From: Apus apus
Taxonomy: Eukaryota; Chordata; Aves; Apodiformes; Apodidae
Direction of reading: 5' to 3'
DNA: 64,000 nt
Assembly: GCF_020740795.1 (NCBI RefSeq)
Contig: NC_067282.1
Span: forward strand, 139,362,858 to 139,426,857
How positions within the stretch are numbered: the first letter of the stretch is position 1; each line of letters starts with the position of its first letter. Shown here piece by piece: positions 22,770-34,370 of this stretch. Position numbers and translations under genes: made by a program. The notes beneath the pieces were generated by a model. That model was not told the origin of the DNA. It saw only the letters and a program-made list of their open reading frames with translations, and did not search any database.

Positions 22770-23766
22770 AGAATCATGGAATTGTCAGAGTTGGAAGGGA
22801 GCTCTAGAGATCATCTAGTCCAACTCCCCCACAAAAGCAGGATCTCCTAGAGTCCATTACTCAGGACTTGAATATGTCCTGAGAAGGGGGCTTCCCAACC
22901 TCTATTGGCAGCCTGTTCCAGGGCTCTCTTACCCTCACCGTCAATAAGTTTTTCCTCATATTTAAATAGAACTTCCTATGTTCCAGCTTGTGCCCATTGC
23001 CCCTTGTCCGGTCACTAGTGAAAAGAGTCTGGCTCCATCCTCCTTGCACCCACCTTTTAGATACTTTTAGGCATTAATAAAGTCTCCCCTCAGCCTTCTC
23101 TTCTCCAGGCTTTCTCTCAACCTTTCCTCATAAGAGAGATGCTCCCATCCCCCAATCATCTTTGTTGTCCTATGTTGGACTCTCTTCAGTAGTTCCGTGT
23201 CTCTCTTGAACTATAGAGCCCAGAACTGGATGTAGTATTCCAGATGTGGCCTCACCACAGCAGAGTAGAGGGGAAGAATGACCCCCCTCAGCCTACTGGC
23301 CACACTCTTCCTTATGCACCCCAGGATTCCATTGACCCTCTTGGCAGCAAGGGCACACTGCTGGCTCATGGCTAATTTACTGTCTGCCAGGACTCCCACA
23401 TCCTTCTCCTTGGAACTGCTTTCCAGCAGGTTCACCCTTAACCTGTACTGATAAATGGGGTTCTTCCTCTCCAGGTCTAGGACCCTACACTTGCCCTTAC
23501 TGAACCTCATTAGGTTCTTCTCTGCCCAGCTCTCCAGCCTGTCCAGGTCACACTGGATGGCAGTGCAGCCCTCTGGAATGTCAGCCACCCCTCCCAGTTT
23601 GGTATCATAAGCAAACTTGCTAGGGATACACTTTGTCCCCTTGTCTAGCTCATTGATGGATATGTTGAACAAGACTGGACCCGTGTATTGACCCCTGGAG
23701 GACACCAGTGGTTACAGGCCTCCAACTCAACCCTTCTCCATTGATCACAACCCTCTTGAGTTCTGT
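22770..23766 (-). mobile_element. CR1 LINE, 5'-truncated, with reverse-transcriptase C-terminal part
   Basis: This is the best-preserved CR1 here, about 1.0 kb. The minus strand still encodes CR1 reverse-transcriptase motifs. In 23705–23211 these are GPVLFNISINELD, then FAYDTKLGG (family FADDTKLGG, so the catalytic FADD box reads FAYD), LDRLESWAEKNLM, and SQQCALAAKRVNGILGCIRK. In 23049–22861 they are FTSDRTRGNGHKLEH and VREPWNRLP. At least one frame break separates the two parts. The 3' tip on the plus strand is GAATCATGGAATTGTCAGAG. The element lacks its endonuclease and 5' half, as is usual for CR1. Confidence 0.95.
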
Positions 23767-25667
23767 CGCAAGGGGTCAATAAAAATCCTTTTGAAGGATG
23801 AGGTCAGCTTCTGTGTTACAAATCATGCAATGTAACGGTATGTCTTCATTGGCATTTGTGATGTTCTTTTGATATTTTAATATACAGGGTAGTCTCAAAG
23901 CACTGTTTCAAACAAATGTAGTTTGTCTGGTTTTCTTCTGCATTATCATTCAAAAAAAAATTAATTCAGTTAAGTCATTCAATGTCTTTTCCAGTAGTGC
24001 ATTTATTACCCACATACTCTCTTACTTATAAAACAGCTTTACCTGAACCTTCAACAGGGGCACGCTCCCAAAGAGGGGTAACCAGGAAAAGTCATGCTGC
24101 AAATTTTGTCTTCTATCAAGTCCTTTCTTCTCTCTTTTTTGTTTTACCTTTCATATAGTATCATGTGTCTTGCACTAAAGTGTTGGCAATTATCAATGGC
24201 ATCTCTAAACTTGGGGTTCTGAAGATTCCTCCAAAAACCTGCCAGAAACATATTTAATCAACTTCAAGGAGCACACAAAGAGGCTTGTTAAGTTCATTCC
24301 TGTTGTCATCCTAAGATACACCATGGCCAAGGAGTACTGAGAACAGCAGGCAATTAGTAGTGATTACACAACATTACCATTTGACGATTGGGTGACATTT
24401 ATTTAGTGAGTCAGCAAGGTTTTTTGCCCACTTCCCTAAGATGTCTGCTGATTAAGAAAATTAATTTGAGCTGGATGCTTTGTGGGCAGTCTCAGCTGAG
24501 AGTTAAGGCAAAGAACAGAACCACAAATACTGCAAAGGCAGTGCGGGGAACTCAGTCTTGCAGTCACTGCATCTACTGATCTCCTACTTGCTCTGGCTGG
24601 AGAGATGACATTAATGTTTGTCATTCCATCTCAAATGCATTCATCTACTAAAGGTAAAGATATTCTATTCAGTTCAGAATTGAAGGAGGTTTCTTCACTA
24701 TTACCCCCTTTACAGAAATTTTGTGTGCATTAGCTGCTTTCCAATAAATGTGTAGCTGGTCCTGGCAGTTAAGTATTTTCTAGCCACTGCATTAAAATAA
24801 TTCAAAATAATTTGGAAAACATATGATATTCCAGATTTTTATACAACTTATAAAAGAAATATGAGTATTTTCCAATAAGCTTGGATATGGTTATGGAACC
24901 AGTGACCAAAAAAATTATATATTGCTTTCTAGTGATAACTGAAATGTGCCTAGACTTGTTTCCAGTCAAGGCAGTGAGCATTTGTACACTTATTTTAGAG
25001 AAAGTAAATTGGTAGACTTAAACACTACGTAAAACTTATTCAACTGAAGAGACAATGGTGCATTAAAAGCAGAAACCAAACCTACTGATTCATCATTTTG
25101 CTTGAAGATGTAAGAAGATTGCCTGCTTGAATATGCCTGAAGTTTGGGGTTTTGGGTTGGTTGGGTTTTTTTGTGATTGCAATAAGCCACCATCAGAATA
25201 TATACCATCCCATCTATTTTCTCTTCCAGAAGCCTGGGAAACTAATCTGGTATATTTATAGGTATGGAAATAATTAGAAAGCAGCACAGTAGCACACTAG
25301 GGAGAAGGTGTATGGTAGTCGAATCAATAGTTGCTACACAGGCATTAAAACAATTGAAGAAGCTACAGTGGATTTATACAACCATGAAGAGCATTTTCAA
25401 ATTGTGTCCAGCTTTTCTTCTTTTGTTGGAAGAAATGGAAGACACACAGTGTCTCTATTCAAATCACATTATTTGCAAACCTAGGTCACCTAAGTGCCAC
25501 TTCTCATTTAAGTAGATTTCTTGACTTTTTATCCTGTTGTACTAACCATGTAATCCAACGACAGCAGTGCTATCTGGGATGACTATCTGTCCTATTTTAC
25601 AGGTGCCATCAGCCAAGTAGGAGTGGCAATCCCAAGGGATAGGGGATTCCCACCTCTCTTGGCTTAG

Positions 25668-25719
25668 TTTTAGACACAAATGAAGCTCTCACATTTTAGA
25701 CACAAATGAAGCTCTCACA
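25668..25719. repeat. Perfect 26-bp tandem duplication
   Basis: A 26-bp unit beginning TTTTAGACACAAATG lies at 25668–25693 and again, identical, at 25694–25719. No further copies flank it. Identity implies a recent replication slip. Confidence 0.9.
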
Positions 25720-27765
25720 TTTGTAGCCTGGCATGTCTTCTGACTGCTGAAGCAGCCTATATTTACTAATGGAAATGATGAGCTTCAGATAAGTAAGACT
25801 ACCATGAATTTCATTACCTCAGTAAGAGTGCCAGGATAACAATGGATGCTGTCAACCTCCCTGTTTACTGCACTATTTCCTCCTCCTATTTTAAGACAAA
25901 GTAGTAAGGCTTGCAGATGTTCCTGCAGCTGGATTAACTGGGTATCAGCAAGACATAGAATGAGGGTAGCAACGATGCAAAGAAAGGGCAAGACTTTCTT
26001 GTGGCACTGGATAAAAACTATCCAGTGAATATCCAGGTTTTTTTATGGTATTTTGAAACAAGAAAAATGGATGATTTAGCCACTCAGCATTATGCAGAAA
26101 TCAGTAATTTGCTATCAATAGCATTGTGAGAGGAGTAAGGAGCAAGAAGTCCTTTACTGCTAAGTTGGCCTGAACAGAAATCCTGCTTCAGTAGGTATAT
26201 GATACCACTTGGAAAAATGAAATGGTATCAGCCATACATCAGGTGTAATCATTTGGATGTATAGTTTTCCACAGAATAATTTAGCATCAAAAATTCCACA
26301 GTATGTAATGCTTGAATGAGGAACCAGTTACTCAGATTAATGGTGTGCCATGCCAAAATAACAGTAGCTGCCTCCCAGACCTGACCTATATAGCTTGAAT
26401 ATATTTTCTTCTATCCAGATGATAATGTGATCAGAAGCATCAGCCTACTCATTAGCTTATTGGCAGAGTAGCAAAAACTCTTTAAACATCTTTAAACTTG
26501 ATCTCATTTCCTCATGTCCAGTCAGAAAAGATCCTGGCTACAGTAGCCCAACAGTTACAGAGTTTGTCCAAAGGTAAAGACAATACTGGGGCTTCTGCTG
26601 CTGAAGAATTCAACTGTCTAATTTTCAGAGGGATTAACAACTGCAGATATTCTACTCTCCACTGATCTTTGTTAGCTTTAGGTCTGTGCTGGCTGCTTAA
26701 TCTTCAAAGCCATCACCAAGTTTTAATCTACTCTTACTGGCAGGGCATCACTGTCTGCACTACAGCTACAGAGCTGCATCCCTCTCAGAAAAACAGCTGA
26801 GAATGTCCAGGACAAAATACAGCAAAGCTGAAGGCAGATATGTTTTGGCAGAGGGTCTTCACTACTGAGTAATCTCCTCAAGGAGATCACATACTCAGCA
26901 GTCCTGGACCATAAAACCACTCCTCATATCCTTTCCAAAGTTACCTCATTTTTATGGTACAAAATCTTATATTTTCTATTGGAAGTGTGGAACTGTAAAC
27001 TAAGATTACTGAGATTTATTTACAATCTGGAATGAACAAACCCACAATCAGTGAGGAGAAGAAGTTACTTGCACAAACGAAAAATTGTGCTGTTCATTTT
27101 GGGACCCTTATGACATTATTTGGAGTTTGTCAATTGGAAGAGGTGCTGTTAGCTCCCAGATTTAAGTAATTTTGGATACATCTCCAGACCTTTCTTGCAG
27201 AATGCTTTTTCCCACTGGAACCGAGTTGATTCAAATTATAAAGTAAATCTTTTGTAACGAAGTAGGATTTATATTGCATATTTAACTCCCTTCAGAAACA
27301 GCCTCTTCTGCCTTTCCATGTATCCTGATAGAGATAATCCCCTGAAGCTGCTGATTCATGCTGAGATTGCTCAAGCAATGGTTTTATGCAAGATTTACAA
27401 TTGCAATAGAATGCCTATCATGGTGTGAAGGGACTCTTGCAGAAAACTAGATTTATCTGTCCTTTCTAAGCAATCAACTGTGCTCCAGGTGGTGAGGCAA
27501 TGCTAGGAATCAGGTAGCAGCTTGAAGATCACCTGATCTATACAACAGCCTGCAACTTGCTCCATTTTATTAGTGAGTAGGAGGAAAAAAAAAAAAAAAG
27601 AGGAAGAATTAAGCAAAACCTACAGACAACCAACACCATGGTTAATTTCTTTAAAATTTTTGTTCTGCCTTGTAGTAAGCCAACAAGAGGACTCTGCCTG
27701 CTGATTTCTGTATGATAGTTTAAGAGAGAAAGAAAAGACTGCCTTTTTCTTCCCCAGTGGTTCTT

Positions 27766-27789
27766 ACTTTCATACTCACTTTCATACTC
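27766..27789. repeat. Perfect 12-bp tandem duplication
   Basis: ACTTTCATACTC is repeated head to tail at 27766–27777 and 27778–27789. It is a small slippage product with no other significance visible. Confidence 0.85.
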
Positions 27790-30700
27790 ACCCTCCCATT
27801 TGGCTAGCAACACTACTGATTTCTGCGGCTTTGTTTTCGAACTTCCAGTATTTCATGTTTTTACTTGATACTTCAGACCTTGAAGACACTCAAGCTTCAC
27901 TTTTATAAAGTTATGAAGTCTCACAGAGAAAAAAAGAATTAAGAACCCAAATGAACTTTAGTGGTTCAAAATTAAAAGGAAACTGAGAATATCGTTATTT
28001 AGTATTACACAGCTAGACTGCATAATTTGCAGTGTTTACAACTAGCAGTTTTGTTGAAGATTCTGTTCTAGTTATCAGATTTTTCTGGGATAACTTTTTG
28101 TAATTTAAACATAAAACTGTCTACCCTCAAAAAGATTTCAAAGATTCCAGTTTTGTGACTCACTTGTGAAGCAAGTTATTTTCAATCTTTCCCATGATCT
28201 TAGTGTCCTGGGATTTTTATTCTCTGGGAGCTATGATGACACAAATAACATTAACAATAACAAATGCATTATCCATTTTGAATTTATTGTAAGGAAGAAA
28301 CTCACAACTTCTGATAAAGTTTTAGTGTGCATCAGCATTTGTTACCTGCTACCAGTACAAACCTGGCCACCATCACTTGTGGAAGGCTGCATGGGCTCAA
28401 CTAGATGTCAGCAAAACTGGAGTTTATTTTTACCTTTTTCTTGTGCTTAATTTGCAGTTTCTCAAATCGCATATTATCTCTGCCTCATATAGCATCTGTA
28501 AAATGGGTTTCTTTAGGTTTTATTCTAAAAGGATTGTTAGACTGGGGTTCTGTCAACTTTGTTCTCATTACAAAACACTTTGCAAAGGAAAATATGAGTG
28601 AGAATGCACATTGGGGGGTTATCAGAAGGAGAGCTTGGTTTTCAAGCTGCAGATATATTAATTTATCTGCATATAACAAATAAAGCTATTAAAATGATAA
28701 AAATTTCAGGAAGTGTGGAAGCTTACTGGTGTGCAAATTCTAGATAATGCAAAGCAATTTTATAGCATACTTGCTGGTAGCTTCTCAATGATTCAGTGCA
28801 TATAGAAAGAGAAATCCCTGCCCCTCAACAAATTTCCCTCCACTTCAGGCTCCTGTGTCCATTTTGTTTCTGTTCTGTGCTTAAGGACATAATTTTTTTT
28901 TGAGTATTCCATTATACAGTGATATGGTAAAATAAATAACATTTGAAAAGAACTACAAAGGCAATAGTAGTGTGCCTACAAATGTCTGTCCTCCTGTACT
29001 GCTGTTTTGCTGTGCTGACCTAAATAAACCCTGTGCTCAGTGTGCTTGGTCTGGCTGCTGTAAGGGAGATGTTCTGGTGAAGGGTACTGTGTGTGCCACA
29101 GCATCACAGAGTGCTGCAAGGTCATGTTGAGCCTCCAGCTCCTTATTCTGTGGCTAAAAATAATGCTCTTGTGTACAAACTTCTGTTTCAACATTTTCTC
29201 TTTGGAATTTGGTATCAAATGCTTCTGTCTCTTCCAGATAGCTCACACACTGTTTGGGAACCAGCAGCTTGTGCTGCACTGGGGTAAGTTCTTACTGTAT
29301 ATCACGAATGGCTGTCATGTGTTGGAAGAGGAACAAGTACTAAAATGTAGCAATATATATTGATACTCATACTATGTTTTGGCAAATGATTTTAGGAATT
29401 GGCTGAATTTAACCCCCACATTTGTCACAGTAAGTACCTGAAATACAGACACCAGACCAAATATGAATTTTGCATATGGTCTTTTTATTTCTTTTTTATA
29501 GCAGGAATAAATATCTAAAGAATGTGTGATATCTGTCTTTCTGTTGCCTACAACTGAATGGACAGACAATTGCTGTCTCTTTCACTAAGTTCTGAATGTA
29601 GTTAAATTATATTTGTAAGGCACTGTAAGGTACTCTATAAGAACAAAATAGGATTGGTTGATTTAGGTTTTTTTTAAATCTACATTTGTTGCAAATCAAT
29701 TTTATTTTTGACTAGCCAAGAGAACACAGCCATACCTTACCTATATGCATTATTTTTTGTTATTTTGAAACATATGTTCTTGTTTCAAGATGTATCCAAA
29801 TGAAGTTCTAATAGTCATAATAGTATCCTTGTTTTTCCAGAAACTTTTTAGACTTTGAAGAATCCATTTAAATATTGTGGCCTCAGGTATGTCTAGATTT
29901 GATTTATGATTGTATTGTAGAGACTGTTCTGGTTTACACTTAACATGATCCAGGATAAATAGTGTTAAAAAAAATGTGTGGAAATTCTAATGTTGATAAG
30001 GATATATGTTTACACATTTATTTCAGGAGGGTTCTGTTTCAAATCCTTGCAAATGAAGAGGACAAGGACAGCTTTCTTCTAACACTGTTTTGTTTTCAAC
30101 CTCATGGAAATTGGATGCAAAACTGATACCGTCTGTCAGGCATCTGTTGTTTTGCTGCCAAGGTCAGATCTGCAAGCTAACTTCACATTTTTCACATGGC
30201 AGTTTTGTACTACAGCTATTTCTCTACTGTATTAAAAACAAACAGGCTCTTCTCCAATATATTTTGTTTATTCCTCTGCCTCCTTTTTAACCCTTATAAA
30301 TGTTTAAGCCCTAGGAAGGTGCCCGCACCCATTCACTCCCTCACCCTACACCATCCTTAAGCTGCCTGTTCTTCAGCTGCCTGACTGCTGTACTGAGCAA
30401 GAGCTGAAGACCTGTCTGCGGAGACAGGTTGGGTTGTATTCAGTCAAAAACACTGATAAGGAGGAACTACTGTGGATCCTGAAGTGGAAAATAATTAAAA
30501 TACAGGATACATAAAGATGTAATCTTCTGAACAGCCATGTGGTTCCAGAATTGGGTAGAAGATGGTGGTGGCAGCTGCAGTAAGGAAACACTGGGTTTTG
30601 TTTTGTTCTGGACCTACAGCGGCCTGTCTGTCCTATTGCAACTAAAATAGTTTTTTTCTCTGTCTTTGGAAAACAAATATTGAATATACATAGATTTTCC

Positions 30701-33185
30701 AAATGAACTGGGAGACAAATTTACCAAACAATTGCAAAACTCAAACTCACTAGCAAAATCTTTAGATTTTTGCTACTTCATCCTCAGTGCTGTGAAAGTT
30801 AAGGTCTTGCTGTGGTCTTGAGTGAGCTTAGGTTTATTTGTCCATATCTTTGAGAAGTTGATCTAGTGATCAGTATCTATATGCTGATACCTACTGATAG
30901 CTAGTATGAATGTACCTCCTGTGTGTATAAAGTTCCATAAAGAACCGACTGGAAAGAACACTGAAATATGCCCATTATTTTTAAACTGAAAAAATAAATC
31001 TTGACTTGTGAGAACATAACACACTAGTGTCTGTGTTTCATACTTCTGTGTTGTATTATCAGGGCTCCCTACTGCACAGGGTACTGTGTAAGCAGTCAGG
31101 AAAACTTTCTGATATTAACAGGACTCTACTGCGGAGGTGCTGCTCTTGCTTGGATCTTCTTGTTTGAAGAAGCCCAAAAGGTATGTAAAGGGGCTGGAAG
31201 AGAAATCTCCCTGTCCAGGAGCTCAGGCAACCTCACATGCTTCAGTATAGTGGCCATATGAGTGACTACACAGTATCTATACAGAAGGAAAGATACAAAA
31301 TGGTTGAGCTTCTATATACGAGATCATCCTCTGGTCTGCTCAATGTCCAAATTCTTCTGAGCTGTGCTGCTGTGTGTGTTTAATGCCCTAGATAATACTT
31401 CGGTTTAGAAGCTCAGTACTTTCTGACTTTATAACTCTGTAAGCTAAATAAATTCTTTTCTGGTTTATATTTCTAACTTAATGACAAACTTCCTATTGTA
31501 AGTGCAGCTGTTACAACAAGGGCCTGCAATCCGCAGGATGCTAGAACAACCCTTGGGCAAAAAAAAGTGGAGGCTGTTGGTAGGAAGAAGAGTTATCTAT
31601 GGAACTTCGTATGAGTCCAAAAGATGACTCAGTGGTAGAAAAGGCAGTTCTAAATTACGCCCTGTCGTGACCTGTAAAAACGTACCTGACAGACAGCTTT
31701 TTCTAAGTATCAATACAAGGTTCCAAAAAAACCAAACCAAACTCAAACCCAAGAATGAGGCCAAATGAGGTTTAAATAAAGTATACTAATCTTCAGGCAA
31801 CTTAAGGAGAAATGAATTGTAATTCTTTGGCATATTTCCACAATTTAAGTTAATGTAAATGGCAATACTGTAAGTAGTTGGAGTTTATTGCCTTCCTCCT
31901 GGGACCCAGGAGGAGACCTGTCCCTCATTTTTATTACTATTTAGTCAAAACTGCCTACAAGTGAGAAATAATTTAAAATGCAGGTCATTAAAAAATAATA
32001 TTCCTCTAGTATAAATCTGTAATAACTTTAAAGATTTCATATCTTTAAACATCTTAAGGATAGAAATTGATGACTAGAACAAGGATAAGGTCAATATAAC
32101 ATTGTAAACTCAATCAAAAATATCAGTGAGGATGAAAAATGTAGCAAATCACTTTCTGACAAATTATGATGGAGGACTGAGTTATTTATTTCCAATGTAT
32201 TGTGAGATTCTTAGTCCAAATTTTCCATCTTCTTATCAGTTAATTGAGTTCTGTCTCACTTTACTCCAACTCTTAGCCCATAAATCTTGTTTAATGGCAG
32301 CAATGAAATCTTCCTAATATGAAAATAAACTTCATGAAAAGTTGTTGATAAACAGAAAGCCTTTATATTGAAAAACAGGCCTACTACTAAACAGACCTCC
32401 ATTCTGTTGTAGCTGTTACTCAGAAAAAGGAATATATTTTCACTAGGACAAACACACTTTGAATAATACTCTCTTCCTGTGTTGGGCAGCAAAATAATTT
32501 TATCCATGCCCAGAAAATCAAGTTCATTCTAAATTATGCAGCTAATAATTTCACATTCCATAAAAAGACACTACCATGCCTCCACACAGCAGTCCTGCAT
32601 TACAACTATGCAATCTGGCAATATACTCTTAATATGTCAATGTAAACTTCTGTATGGAACAGGGATGTGTGGTAAACCAGATTTCATAGCCAGCAGAGTT
32701 CGGAAATCTGGTAATTTGAAAAAGAAGAGAGATTTCAAGCCTTGGGATTTGTTTTTGAACTGCAAAAAGAAGGTTTGGGTCATAAAGCTGTTGGGGTATG
32801 AAGAGAGAGAAAAATCTAGTGGAGATGCTCAGGGAGAAGGCCGCTCAAATCAGTGTTAGTGTTAAAAAGCAGCTTATGGATGAGGGAGAGGAAGGTTAGA
32901 CATGGAAGCGAGTTCACGACATTTGCATTTTACATCAGTATGTTAACTATGTCTTGGATGTGTATTTTAAGTAAAGGAGACAGAAGAGCTGGAAGGGTTA
33001 TGGTTAATTGGATGCAATAGTCAGTGAAACCCAAGACTGAAACCAAGCTTACATTGATATGAATCCTGTTAGCTCCCAAAGATTTCTGTGAACAGGTTTC
33101 TGCTATGTTTTTTATTAGGATTATAGAGTCACTATGATAATAATAGACTGTATAAGTAAAAATAACAAAGTTTTATTAACAAAAT

Positions 33186-33452
33186 AGGACAGGGGGTAAT
33201 AGTTTTAAACTGGAAGAGGGTAGATTTAGGTGAGGCATCGAGAAGAAATTCATCACTTTGAGGGTGGTGAGACAGTGGAGCAAGGTTCCCAGGGACATTG
33301 TGGATGCCCCCTTCCTGGGAGTGTTCAAGGCCAGGTTGGATGCTGCTTGGAGCAACCTGGTCTACTGGGAGGTGTCCCTGCCCATGGCAGGGGGCTTGGA
33401 ACTAGATGACCTTTAAGGTCCCTTCCAACCCAAACCATTCTATGATTCTATG
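33186..33452 (+). mobile_element. CR1 LINE 3' end, plus orientation
   Basis: A well-preserved CR1 tail of about 270 bp. It includes TTTTAAACTGGAAGAGGG, GGTGTCCCTGCCCATGGCAG and AAGGTCCCTTCCAACCC, and ends with the octamer repeat ATTCTATGATTCTATG. It is severely 5'-truncated. Confidence 0.95.
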
Positions 33453-33694
33453 TATTGTCTTTTTTTTATTATTATTTATCTCTTACATATTCCCAGATTT
33501 TGCAGACATTACCACATTATTACAGTTATTATTTTGTAGAACAGAAATGCCAGGAAGCACTCAAGTCAAGGTTACACAGCAGCTAGAGTGAAGCAATGGA
33601 CACATGGTCCCCACCCTGGGTTGCTTAAAATCAAATGCAAGATGCAAAAAGAACAGCTGAATTTAATGTACAAATGCTTGAAAAATATGACCAA

Positions 33695-34370
33695 ACATTA
33701 AATAGCTCTAGGGCTACAGAGCTGGGGACTGACAGGGCCAGGGGGCAGCTTTGCAATAAGGGGGTCCTTGTAGATAGCCAGGTTTGAGCAGACATCAGCA
33801 GTGTGCCCCAGGGGAATGGAGGCTGAGCACATGCCCAGCAGTAGAAACAAGAAGGTTGCTGCAGATCACAAGAAGTGATTCTGCATCTTGAATAGAGCTT
33901 GTGAAGTCATGTGTTGATCAGGATATCTGGTTTTGGGCCCCAGAATAAGACAGCAATATGGACAAGCTGAAGTGAGTGCAGTAAAGGATCACTAAGATGA
34001 CTTATTCAAGTGACATGATATACAAAGAGGGTCTGAGAAAGCTGGGTTTCTTCAGCCCTAAGAAGAGAAATCTCAGGGGAGATCTTATTGCTGTCTATAA
34101 CTACCTAACTAAAGCATGCTGAGGAAACAGGGTCAGATGTGGCTCAGAAGTGCTCAAGGGAAGGATAGGAAGCAATGGGCACAAGTCAGAACAAGGGAAA
34201 TTCCTACTAGATTAAAGGGAAAAAAAATCTAGTTATTTGAAATACTCAAAACTCAGCTGTAGGAGTCTGAGCAACCTGAGCTAACTTAGAAGTTAGCCTT
34301 GCTTTTAGATGACTTCTAGAGGTGCCTTACAAACTGAATTACTACCTGAATCTCTAATTTTATGGTTCTT
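33695..34370 (+). mobile_element. Old CR1 LINE fragment, plus orientation
   Basis: Diverged CR1 sequence reads in order through the end of the reverse transcriptase and 3' UTR: GGGCCCCAGAATAAGACAGC-like text, then GGGTTTCTTCAGCCCTAAGA, GCAATGGGCACAAGTCAGAA and a decayed tail TTTTATGGTTCTT. It lies 240 bp after another CR1 with its own tail, so it is a separate insertion. Confidence 0.8.

Larger units (their letters stand above)
23767..33185. other. Intergenic, no gene seen
   Basis: About 9.4 kb of AT-rich sequence without recognisable genes or CR1. Frames up to 94 codons (28166–28450 plus) look random. It contains a perfect 26-bp tandem duplication (25668–25719), a 12-bp duplication (27766–27789), a GGTTTGGTTTT-like tract near 25143–25175 and a poly-A run near 27586–27599. 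Confidence 0.5.
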
